From: Plantago elongata
Taxonomy: Eukaryota; Streptophyta; Magnoliopsida; Lamiales; Plantaginaceae
Direction: 5' to 3'
Assembly: GCA_036897095.1 (NCBI GenBank)
Contig: JAYMSP010003090.1
Coordinates: forward strand, 1-21,145
Length of the DNA: 21,145 nt
The position numbers and the translations under genes are program-made. This document shows, one piece after another, positions 10,511 to 19,384 of this stretch; the stretch's first letter is position 1; every line of letters starts with the position of its first letter. The notes beneath the pieces are model-generated. The model had not been told where the DNA came from. It was given only the letters and a program-made list of their open reading frames with translations, and did not search any database.

Positions 10511-13500
10511 ATGGGTGTGAACTCGAACAGGGTTGAGAGCTTCTCTAGCCCTGTTTCGGAAGAACGCGAATTCGAATCATCCAGCATCACTATTTCTGAT
10601 CCAATGCCACGGTTGGAAGTTCACAAGGTCATCCTGCCTCCGCCACAAACTACTGTTAAAAAACTCCGTAATCGGCTTTCCGAGATTTTCTTCCCTGATG
10701 ATCCTCTTCACAAGTTCAAGAACCAGGCCTGGTTCAACAAGTTGGTTCTGGCCCTGCAGTTTTTCTTTCCCATTTTCGAATGGGCTCCGAATTATACTCT
10801 CGAATTGTTTAAGTCTGATGTTGTTTCCGGGATCACTATCGCCAGTCTCGCGATTCCACAGGTAAAAACAATCGTTTACTAGCATTTTAGAGTTTTGGGA
10901 AATTTTGACTGATTGTAAATACTCTGAAAAGTTGATTTTACACTTAACTAGTGATTTGTACAGGATTAGTCTTAGCTAATTTTGAAAAGGCCTGTTACTT
11001 TAAGAGTATTAAGTTATTCTGGATCTTACTTTAACATGATTGTCTAAAGTTTTAACTAGTTTTAACTAGTTCGCAAATTATATGTTTTACAGTTTTTTTT
11101 CCACAGTTAGTGAGAAAACATGTGTTTTTCCTTCACTAAATTGATTTGTTTGTGCATAGCTGGTCATGATAACTCTAATGAGAAGATCGAATTTCTTGAA
11201 CTACACATAAACCACTCCATATGTTCAAGCTTATGTAAATTTGGGGAATGTTTCCAAGAGTGTGGCTGTGCTTTATAGATTTGTGTATAAATTCTTACAA
11301 GTTGTGTAAAACTGATTTCCCATTCGTCACATCAACTAACGTGGTCACTTGAGCGTCAATCATACCAGTTTTACAGTTTGTTAAGTGTAGAAAAGATTTG
11401 ATAAGAAAGTTGCTCATATAATACGCTAATCGTAGGATATATATACAAGTATGTAGTTTGATGAAATTTTAATGGTGTTTTCTTTTCTGTGCAGGGTATA
11501 AGTTATGCTAAGCTAGCAAATCTGCCACCTATAATTGGCCTATGTAAGTGTTGTTGTACTTGCACTGAACATTCATAATGCAAATTAAATTCTTAAGTGG
11601 TAGGGGTACTATTGTTTCAGTTGTTCAAAATTTTGTTGAAGAGAAGTTTTAAAACATGGTCTTGTATAATGCAGATTCAAGTTTCGTACCGCCTTTGATA
11701 TACTCACTTCTGGGGAGTTCTAGACATTTAGCCGTGGGTCCAGTTTCGATAGCATCTCTCGTTATGGGAACAATGCTCACCGAGGCTGTTCCGTACGCTC
11801 AAGACCCGGATCTATACCTTAAACTTGCTTTCACAGCAACATTCTTTGGAGGAGTTTTTCAGGCGTCTCTTGGTTTCCTGAGGTATACAAGCACTAAAAG
11901 TTATAACTCACTTTTTCCTCCTTTATGCCAAACATATATTATTTTGGTTGGAATTTGTCTACAAGAAGTAACTATCAATTAAGTCCACTTACTTTGCAAA
12001 ATGGAAACATCTTTTTTGAAGGCATTCATTCTATAAGAATAAGTTATTACTGTAGACACTAACTAAAGGTAGCAGTAATATGATGCCAATTAATGGACTT
12101 ATAGTTGAAAGGTAGATTAACTAATCATGGAGTATATCCTTTTTCCATTAAGAATCTTTGGTTTCGCTGGGTTTTTTTAATGAATCAGTTCTCCTGCAAT
12201 TTGTGAACAAGTGTACTTAAGTTTAATATTACTTGAGCTTTATCAGTGATATTTTTCCATCCTGAGATTGTTGTGCACTTGTCTTGTAATCGAAAGTGCT
12301 CTTGCATTTCCGTAGAGAAGATGTTCCAGGCTCGAACTTGTACTCAAACTATATATGACATGACATGTTGCGAAAACTTAAATATCTAAAGAAAATGCAT
12401 ATAAATTTTGGTCAGATGTATAGCTTATTGACCACTGGTTTGAACTTCCAGATTAGGATTTCTGATCGATTTTCTGTCGAAAGCAACGTTAATCGGTTTC
12501 ATGGGAGGTGCAGCAGTGATTGTTTCACTGCAGCAGTTGAAAGGGCTACTTGGAATAGTCCATTTCACACCCAAGATGCAGCTGATTCCAGTCATGTCTT
12601 CTGTCTTCCAGCACAGAGATGAAGTAAATTCCTCAGCGTTCAAACTTGCTGTAGTTTAGTTTCCTGGCATACGAGTGTTAAATAATTCATTTCATATCTG
12701 CAGTGGTCCTTGCAAACAGTTATCATGGGAGTTGGCTTTCTGGTCTTATTACTGACAACAAGACAAATTGTAAGTGTAATTGTTATACTTATATCATTGA
12801 TCAGTGTTGTTTCCTGGACTTGAGAAAGTTGATGACACATAGATGACAATCTGATGAATACTGCAGAGTATGAGGAAGCCGAAACTGTTTTGGGTTTCAG
12901 CAGCTGCACCATTAGCATCGGTTATTCTATCCACCATTGTAGTAGTCTGCCTCAAATCCAAATTTCACGATATTAAAACTGTAAGGAGTATTGATCTCAG
13001 CTTGCAAGTTTGTTTAAATATATTCTACACGAGGACTTTCCGAGTTTTGTTTAGTTTATGATTGTAACTCTCGTTCTTACAGATTGGCCATCTCAAAAAG
13101 GGCGTGAATCCACTATCTGTAAACATGTTATATTTCAGTGGTACGCATCTTGCTCTAGCAATCAAGACAGGAATCATAACCGGCATACTTGCGCTCACAG
13201 TAAGTTAAACCTCAATTATCTCATATAGAAAAGTAAAGACCAAAATCATCAAAATTGAGTCAATGAAAAAACTTTAGAGTTTTATGTTTTTACATGGAAA
13301 TGGACATTTTCTACAGGGCTTACGAATTGATATGAAATAATATAATAATTTTAAATATGTGAATTGCAGGAAGGTATTGCAGTTGGAAGAACATTTGCTT
13401 CTATGCAGAACTATCAAGTGGATGGTAATAAAGAAATGATGGCAATTGGGTTCATGAACATGGCTGGCTCTTGTTGTTCATGCTACATCACAACTGGATC

Positions 13501-14639
13501 ATTTTCTCGATCAGCAATAAACTACAATGCTGGAGCAAAAACAGTTGTGTCAAACATAGTGATGGCTGCTGCAGTACTAGTAACCTTAATGGTCCTGTTG
13601 CCACTCTTCTACTACACACCAAATCTCATACTTGCAGCCATAATCATAACTGCAGTCATTGGCCTAATCGACTACCAAAGTGCACTTAAACTGTGGAAAC
13701 TTGACAAACTTGATTTTGTGGCATGCCTGTGCTCGTTTGTTGGTGTTCTGTTCATCTCTGTCCCTGTTGGTCTTGCTATAGCAGTAAGTATCTTTTTAAT
13801 ATATAAGGTAATGGTTTTCTATCTAGTCCATGATATAACATGCCCATGGACAAAAATTCAGGTTGGAGTTTCGATTTTCAAGATTCTGTTACATGTCACG
13901 AGGCCAAATACAGTTGTTATGGGGAATATTCCTGGAACTTCAATATATAGGAATATGGCCAGATACAACGATGCTGTCAGGATTCCTTCGTTTCTAATAA
14001 TAGCAGTTGAAGCTCCTATTTACTTTGCGAATTCAACATATCTACAAGAAAGGTATATATTCTTCTCTGTGCAGCTGTAAATGTGAACCTGCTTTCAGTT
14101 CTTGGTTTAAATTTAATAAAACCTTGCTACAGGATTGGGAGATGGATCAGGGAGGAGGAAGAATGGCTTGCAACCAACAGTAGAAGCAGTTTGAAATGTG
14201 TGATTCTTGATATGACAGGTTAGTTCTTGCACAGAAGATCATTCTCCCAACTCGTCTAGTTGCCGTACAGTACCATTTTTTCATTTGGACTTACGTAATG
14301 TCTAATATTTTGTTCTATCTGCAGCTGTGACAGCGATAGACAGTAGTGGCATTGACACAATCAGTGAACTCAGAAAAATACTGGAAAAGAAGTCACTGAA
14401 GGTAAAAGAAGCGGCTTTCTTATTTCATTTCACTATACATGTTGCCCCTTTTATTTTACCTTCTGTTGCTGATTCTAGAATGCCTGTTTGTACAGTTTGT
14501 ACTGGCGAATCCAGTTGGAAGCGTAATGGAGAAACTACACCAATCAAATGTGTTGGAAGCATTCGGATTAGAAGGACTTTACCTAACAGTCGGAGAAGCC
14601 GTAGGGGACATATCGTCTTCATGGAAACCTGGAGTCTAA
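10511..14639 (+). CDS. SULTR3;4: SULTR3-family sulfate (or phosphate) transporter, 12 exons, 662 aa
   Basis: This is a plasma-membrane-type anion/proton symporter of the SLC26/SulP family. The joined exons give 663 codons including the stop, the usual length for plant group 3 SULTRs. Residues 1-85 are a cytosolic N-terminus with the conserved FFPDDPL stretch. About 85-515 form the membrane domain, with GISYAKLANLPPI, YSSFVPPLIY and SSRHLAVGPVSIASL (about 118-160), FLSKATLIGF, and EGIAVGRTFA at the start of exon 8. About 520-655 form the STAS domain, with NIPGT (519-523) and the DSSG loop (595-598), where a Ser/Thr is conserved in the family. FVLANPVGSVMEKLH and GLYLTVGEAV near the C-terminus, plus MLYFSGTHLALAIKTG, resemble SULTR3;4 more than SULTR3;3 as I recall them. 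Arabidopsis and rice SULTR3;4 (SPDT) are reported to distribute phosphate, so the substrate is open. The start ATG has A at -3 and G at +4, with no ATG between the TATA box and it. No break is seen; the gene looks functional. Confidence 0.95.
11366..11451 (+). repeat. Copy B of a dispersed ~88-bp repeat, inside SULTR3 intron 1
   Basis: This stretch matches 7327-7416 in the same orientation. Both run from CAGTTTTACAGTTTGTTAAG through AAAAGATTTGATAA, GCTCATAT and TACGCTAAT to ATATATACAAGTA, with small indels and substitutions. Flanks on both sides appear unrelated, so it is a short dispersed element rather than part of a long duplication. No terminal inverted repeat or target duplication was evident. 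Confidence 0.75.
13784..13861 (+). other. Intron 8: 78 bp, stopless, multiple of three
   Basis: The donor is GCA|GTAAGT and the acceptor is AATTCAG|GTTGG. Family alignment puts GLAIA directly before VGVSIFKILL, so this segment should be removed. Read in frame it gives 26 codons without a stop, beginning VSIFLIYK and ending PWTKIQ. Retention would add a mostly hydrophobic segment after residue 497, in the last part of the membrane domain before STAS. A branch-point-like TAAC sits near 13836-13839. Confidence 0.85.
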
Positions 14640-14805
14640 CGATAGCTTTCAGCAACCATTCTAGTGAGTTAGGTTAAAGGAAGCAGATGTCAATGTTCTG
14701 CTTGCAAGAAGTTGAACTTACTAGTGTTGGACTTCTGTTATATATATGTAGTTTAAATGTTAAGCTTTCATTCGTTTGCAGAAAGAAAGCCTAATTTATA
14801 ATAAA
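14640..14805 (+). terminator. 3' UTR and poly(A) signal of the SULTR3 gene
   Basis: An AATAAA hexamer at 14800-14805 lies about 160 bp after the stop codon. It is preceded by a T-rich and TATATATGTA stretch (about 14730-14750) that fits a plant far-upstream element. The cleavage site is probably within about 30 bp downstream. No other gene overlaps this tail. Confidence 0.6.
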
Positions 14806-15187
14806 TCAGTATTAGGATGAATACAAGTACTTTGTTCTCATGAACCAGCACTTCATTATCACAATTTAAGGTCACTCCCACACCAACTTTGTAACTCCGT
14901 ATCAGCAAGTGCGAGATGACGTATAAATAAGGGCTTAGCTAATTTCAGTACTACGTTGTACTGCACGATATAATACACCTTTCGAAATTTGACAAGTAAC
15001 ATAATTTACTCATTAAAAAATAATTTATTAACACATTTAATAATTTTAACAATTTTATGAATACAAGTGACATAAATTTGCAAAACTCATCATCTTATTT
15101 AGTCACTTCATATATTTAACCCAAAAATACTTACTTCTTTTTCAAACTTTACAATCACCTTCTTCTCCGTACATACAGCCGCCATCA
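14806..15187. other. Intergenic spacer downstream of SULTR3
   Basis: AT-rich. GGTCACTCCCACACC at about 14870 resembles a MITE terminus, but no inverse partner was found within the window. No gene is seen. Confidence 0.45.
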
Positions 15188-15461
15188 CCGAAGCTCCGAC
15201 GAATTTTTTTCTTTTTAAATTTCTAAGTTGTCCGCCGGAGCTCCCATGGCGGAACAACTCGCCTGAGCTTCAAGCTCAGGCGAGCTTCCCTGTTCCGCTA
15301 TGGAAGCCGAGCTATCAGATCTGGACTGGAAGCTTAGCTTCCATGGCGGAACAGTCCGCCATGGTAGCTTCCAAACATGGCGCACCGAAGCTCCGACGAG
15401 AGCTTCCACAGCATAAGCTAAATGACCGGAGCTTTACCACTTCTCTGGAGCTCCAGTCATT
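15188..15461. repeat. GC-richer cluster of nested hairpins
   Basis: Three successive inverted repeats occur. H1: 15258-15270 with 15272-15284, 13-bp perfect arms (CTCGCCTGAGCTT) around one base. H2: 15336-15350 with 15355-15369, 15-bp arms with one mismatch and a 4-nt loop. H3: 15421-15433 with 15449-15461, 13-bp arms with one mismatch. In addition 15290-15306 is complementary to 15338-15354 with one mismatch, competing with H2. CCGAAGCTCCGACGA is directly repeated at 15188 and 15385, and CCATGGCGGAACA at 15244 and 15341. Its AT-rich flanks make the block stand out. Origin unknown, probably the core of a foldback-type element. Confidence 0.8.
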
Positions 15462-15590
15462 TTTAAATTTTTAATTAATATTTTTTGAAAAAAATAATAA
15501 ATATTTGTCTTGTGAATTTTCAGTTTATGTAAGGTTGATTTTGAATTTTATTGAAAATATTTTGTTAAGTTTAAAAGATAGGGGCGTGTA

Positions 15591-15600
15591 AGTAATTAAC
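15591..15600. repeat. Left target site duplication (AGTAATTAAC)
   Basis: It directly precedes GAGAAAATGG and is identical to 16618-16627. Confidence 0.88.
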
Positions 15601-16617
15601 GAGAAAATGGCGGAAATCGTCCCAAAATTTAGGGGGTATGGCGTACGCACTGCAACGTTTGTCCCGGCTGGCATACTTATTACTTAGTCCCACTGTTTTA
15701 AAATTTTGGCATGCGAAGGACTTTTTGCTCGAAATTGATTTTTAACTGGTGACATGGCATCCAAGTGGACTGGTTCTCTGACAAATTAAGGAGAACTTAG
15801 GAGATTTTAGAAGAATTAGATTGCCAACTCATTTCGCAGGATGTAAAGAAATGTAAAATTAAAATAATTTATGATAAAACTAAATTGAAAATGAAAAATA
15901 TAATTAAGAAAAAGAAAATTTAGGTTCTTACATGTACTTTGTAAAATTATTTCAAAAATTGATTTAAATTGTAAAAAGGTATATTAAAGCTTTGAAAAAT
16001 TATAAATTGTCATTTTTAATAAAATTTGGATTTATTGAAATTAAAATAAATAAATTAAAAAATAATGTAAATAAAATTTTTTTTTTAATTCTTCTTTCTT
16101 GGAAGCTCCATCCCCAGGGGAATACGCTCCATGGATGGAGCTTCCAAGAAAGAAGAATTAAATAAAGAAAAAAAAATTATTTCATTATCTTTGAATTAAT
16201 TGATTTTAATTTTAATAAATTCAAATTTTATTAAAAAAGACAATTTATATTCAAAACAATTTATATATGTTTTTATAATTATTTTTTAATTTTCTTTTTT
16301 TATAATTATCTAAGGTCTTTCTAATTTTATTTTTCATTTTCTATTTAGTTTTTATCATTAATTATTTTAATTTTACATTTCTTTAAATCCTGCGAAATGA
16401 GGTGGCAAGCTAATTCTTCTAAAAATTTTAAGTTCTCCTTAATTCGCCACCGACCGGTCCACCCGGTTGCCATGTGACCAGTCAAAGTCAATTTCGAGTG
16501 AATAGTCCTTCGTATGCCAAATTTTTTAAACAACGGGACTAATTATTCCAACCGGGACAAACGTTGCGGTGCGTACGCCATACCCCCAAACTTTGGGACG
16601 ATTCGCGCCATTTTCTC
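15601..16617. mobile_element. Mutator-type foldback element, 1,017 bp
   Basis: Two arms of about 485-510 bp face each other. Both begin GAGAAAATGGCG and continue with matching blocks: ATCGTCCCAAA, GGGGGTATGGCGTACGCA, GCAACGTTTGTCCCGG, CGAAGGACT, AGAAGAATTAG and TCATTTCGCAGGAT. Identical 10-bp flanks AGTAATTAAC lie at 15591-15600 and 16618-16627; Mutator-like elements usually leave about 9 bp. At the centre a 30-bp perfect palindrome (16084-16113 with 16133-16162) surrounds 19 bp. Nothing is encoded, so it is non-autonomous. A transcript would form a very long hairpin. Confidence 0.9.
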
Positions 16618-16627
16618 AGTAATTAAC
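16618..16627. repeat. Right target site duplication (AGTAATTAAC)
   Basis: It directly follows the right arm (CCATTTTCTC) and is identical to 15591-15600. Confidence 0.88.
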
Positions 16628-17039
16628 CATATAATGTTTTTATTATTATGCGACAAAGTGCAGCGTTATTATGCGGCACCATATCGTATTGATAAAAAAT
16701 AAATAATGGACATTGAATCTTAAATTGATCTAATAATTAAGATTGTATTACTATTATTAATACAATGCAACGGTACAATTATTAACCATCACCTTTCAAA
16801 CAAGCTACATACCATACCTTATTCTTAAACCTAGCTCTGGCCTCTGAGAGAGTGAATTTCCAAAATATTACTTTTAAAAAAGTTAATTCCCAAAATATTA
16901 CTCCTCTCAAATTATTTCCCAAACTACTATTCTTTATGCCACATGGATTGACATGTCAAAAATACATCATGTTTAACTTAATCTTTTTACTTTTTGTGTG
17001 GATCAAACCTCAACACATGTTTTATTAGAAGCTACTGTA
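16628..17039. other. AT-rich spacer, possibly including part of the copia 3' LTR
   Basis: No gene is seen. CCAAAATATTAC is repeated at about 16860 and 16891, followed by a diverged CCCAAACTACTA. A short palindrome (TGTATTA / TAATACA) lies near 16745-16766. The end of the copia LTR could fall here or in the next 100 bp; no partner copy is available to fix it. Confidence 0.4.
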
Positions 17040-17248
17040 TGATGCTCAGGTCATCATCAACCAATTAAAGCTACAGACAAAGATATTTGAATCCACACAC
17101 GAAAGAGTGTTGGTGGCTCATTTATATATACAGAAAGAATTACAAGTAAATCCTAATTGATTAAGAACTATAACTACTAGCTTAACTAAACAAAGTAGAA
17201 AGGATTAGGATACAGATGAATCTAAAATACTCTAGTACTAGTAGAACT

Positions 17249-17870
17249 TCACTTAACATCCCCACGCAAGCGAATTGTGGGATTTTCACTAACGCAAAGC
17301 TTGGATTGAAAAAGATGAAACAAGGGCCGAGACAAACTCTTGGTGAAGATATCAGCGATATTTAAATTTGTGGGCACATATTGTGTTGTAATACGTCCCG
17401 CAAGCACCATATCACGAATAAAATGATAGTCAAGCTCAATGTGCTTTGCACGTTTGTGAGCAATTGGATTGTTGTTGATGAACACGACTGCCTTATTGTC
17501 ACCAAGGATAATAGGGTTGGCAACTAGTGGAACATGAAGCTCATGTACAAATGACTGACCCAAATGACTTCGGTTGCAGAATTTGCCAAGGCTCTATACT
17601 CCGATTCACAACTGGAGCGAGAGACGAGCGGCTGTTTCTTGGAGCTCCAAGAGATAATATTTTGACCCAAATAAATTGAATATCCTGAGGTAGACCGTCG
17701 AGTATCGGGGCAGGCTGCCCAATTTGCATCCGAGTATGCGAGAAGAGCAGGATAATTGGCAGGTGAAGTCGATGCCAAACCCAGTAGTACCAGCAACGTA
17801 TCACAAAATATGTTTGACAGCTTGATAGTGAATGAGCTTCGGAGTTTGCATAAACTGACTGATGGTGGAG
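17249..17870 (-). pseudogene. copia RT end plus RNase H, frameshifted
   Basis: The order is ISQFMQTPKLIHYQAVKHIL (the RT to RNase H connection), then an in-frame TGA where R is normally found, a frame change, and RNase H: AYSDANWAACPDTRRSTSGY, ISWSSKKQPLVSRSSCESEY, a second frame change near 17555, GDNKAVVFINNNP, KHIELDYHFIRD and ADIFTKSLSRPLF. The catalytic acids of SDANW, SCESEY and GDNKA are all visible but split over frames. The stop codon falls inside the start of the 3' LTR, as is common in copia. It cannot make an active enzyme. Confidence 0.85.
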
Positions 17871-18060
17871 ATGCCGAACCATCAAGGAACGGAAGGAGGC
17901 GCGATCTCGTAAGCAACGGGTAAACTTGGCTATGCCAGTTTACAAAATTCTCAGAATTGAGCTTAGTGGTGACGAGATGCAAAAAGTCGACGAAGGAGGG
18001 GCCATTGTCAACGACAGACTCAGTTGTTGATGTCGAGGACGAAAACAATGAGGATGCCAT
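17870..18060 (-). pseudogene. copia gag N-terminal fragment
   Basis: It starts with MASSLFSSSTSTT and contains TTKLNSENFVNWHSQVYPLL, the usual start of plant copia gag (leader, then the N-F-x-x-W core), and LLPFLDGSASPP. Gag then stops abruptly and the reading runs into pol-derived DNA near 17870. Full copia gag is several times longer. Confidence 0.75.
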
Positions 18061-18445
18061 CGTGATTGATCAAGAAACATAGAGGAAAGCCTGATAGTGC
18101 GGAGATGGACGAAAGCAGGAGGCAGATGTCGAAACTGAAGTTGCATGAAGGAGGTTGTTTGTGTTTAGAAGAAAAAATATAATTTTCTAGCATATTTGAA
18201 AGTTTACTAAATTAAATTCTAAAAATAAAATTGCGATGTCATTTTTCTAAGATATAAAATTAGATCAAATTATATCGTATTGGTGAACGTGGAAGAAATG
18301 GTGTAAATTGGACTGTTTACGATGAAATTGGGCCAGAAGTAATGGACTAAGGCTACACATGAAGAATTGGGATAACAATTATGGGTTGGGCCATGGGCTC
18401 ATGCATTCAAGGGGAATATGCTCTTATTATGCTCTTCCAAACAAT

Positions 18446-18454
18446 TATAAATAG
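18446..18454 (+). promoter_or_regulatory. TATA box in the 5' LTR
   Basis: TATAAATAG is followed by GGAGCTCTCTC and sits about 800 bp before the PBS, the expected place for the LTR promoter. Transcripts would start near 18480. Confidence 0.55.
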
Positions 18455-18489
18455 GGAGCTCTCTCATTCATTTATTCACACACAAAAAG

Positions 18490-18580
18490 GAGCAAGGAGC
18501 AATAGCAAGTAGCATAACCAGGAGCAAGAGAAAGGAGCATAAGCAGGAGCAAGAGAAAGGAGCACAAGCAAGAAGAGCAA
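18490..18580 (+). repeat. AGGAGCA-type tandem repeat in the 5' LTR
   Basis: Two 25-bp copies (18516-18540 and 18541-18565) of AASCAGGAGCAAGAG plus AAAGGAGCAY lie side by side, with shorter AGCAAGGAGCA variants on both sides. GGAGCATAA also recurs in the array after gag. Confidence 0.85.
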
Positions 18581-19245
18581 GAGTAGTCATCCTCCTCCAA
18601 GCGCCGCTATCCTCCTCCCAAGATACGTCGTCTTCCTCCAAGCGCCGCCAGCCTCTTCCGAAGTTTCGCCTTGAAGTCTGGCCAAGCCTTCAAGTAGTCC
18701 ATCCGAAAATTCAAGAGTAGTTGTCGTTTGATCCAAGAAGAAGTCTTCGCATACTTGGAGAAACGTTATTGGGAGATCCAACATAACCAAAGCAAGATCA
18801 AAGCTAAAAGCTCAGCCAAAGTCCGATCAGCCTTCTTGAAGCTCTTCGACAAGTTCAAAGCCAAAGACCACCGTCGATTCAAGATCAATCTCAAAAGTCC
18901 TTGAAGAAACATTTCCGGGCAACCAGACTTCCTCTAAAGAAGATCAAAGCCAACTCCTGCGACGATCTAGAAGCATTCTTTGTGGAGCTCATCAAGATTC
19001 CAAGAAGTTCGTCGTCGCTCACCTTAAACACTCCCAAGTCTGCGATTCGATCGAGATCAAGCCAAGAAGCCCTCGCATCGACGTTTGCCCGACTTTGAAG
19101 TCATAAACCTTAAACGGGAGGATTTGAAGATCTAAGTTCGCTGCTTTAGAAGACTAGAATCAGAGGATTATACTAGAGAACTGTACCCGCTTTAAATCAA
19201 GATCAATAAATTATCATTTGAGCAACTTTACTTGCTAAAGATTTT

Positions 19246-19263
19246 TGGCACGACCAGTGGGAC
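19246..19263 (+). other. Primer-binding-site-like sequence
   Basis: TGGCACGACCAGTGGGAC starts with TGG, complementary to a tRNA CCA end. It closely resembles the TGGCACGCCCAGTGGGAC form found in many plant gypsy elements. The cognate tRNA was not determined. Confidence 0.7.
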
Positions 19264-19384
19264 ATCTCTACCTCTCATCTCTTCTCTTCAAGAGCAATAA
19301 AACTGCCATCTCTTCTGCAAAGATCGACTAGCAGTGGGGCAAGAAACTCTCCTCAAATCGAAGGCGAAACTCAAAGTGACACTA

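Larger units (their letters stand above)
10511..14639 (+). other. Exon-intron model of the SULTR3 gene
   Basis: Exons, set by homology and GT-AG borders: 1, 10511-10861; 2, 11495-11543; 3, 11675-11882; 4, 12452-12623; 5, 12704-12769; 6, 12867-12980; 7, 13083-13199; 8, 13370-13783; 9, 13862-14052; 10, 14133-14218; 11, 14325-14401; 12, 14496-14639. All eleven introns start GT and end AG. Codons are split at the exon 2/3, 3/4, 9/10 and 10/11 joints; the other joints fall between codons. Intron lengths are 633, 131, 569, 80, 97, 102, 170, 78, 80, 106 and 94 bp. The summed exon length is 1989 bp, a multiple of three, which supports every joint. A continuous reading through exons 8 and 9 exists only because intron 8 has no stop. 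Confidence 0.92.
17040..18161 (-). mobile_element. Internally deleted Ty1/copia retrotransposon relic
   Basis: Read on the minus strand, the order is a leader (18161-18061), a gag start (18060 to about 17870), the end of reverse transcriptase/RNase H (about 17870-17249), a polypurine tract (GCGTGGGGA, 17267-17259) and a 3' LTR beginning TGTTAAGTG at 17258. Protease, integrase and most of reverse transcriptase are missing. The LTR contains TATATATAAAT (about 17120-17130). Its far end is not resolved, so the lower limit is a guess. No 5' LTR matching TGTTAAGTGAAG occurs upstream; the neighbouring gag-only element may have inserted there. Confidence 0.75.

Noticed and set aside
10577..10885. Minus-strand and second-frame readings over exon 1
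   Set aside because: They are shadows of the transporter's first exon, whose conserved motifs fix the plus-strand frame.
13364..14080. A single 238-codon coding exon covering exons 8 and 9
   Set aside because: Family alignment needs GLAIA joined to VGVSIF; the 26 intervening codons are flanked by strong GT and AG sites, so this is an open intron, not constitutive coding.
14870..14890. GGTCACTCCCACACC as a Harbinger-type MITE end
   Set aside because: No inverse partner or TTA/TAA duplication was found in the window.
15215..15409. 64-codon minus-strand reading
   Set aside because: It is explained by the GC-rich hairpin cluster; no conserved motif is visible.
18901..19098. 65-codon plus-strand reading
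   Set aside because: It lies within the presumed LTR of the gag-only element and shows no known domain.
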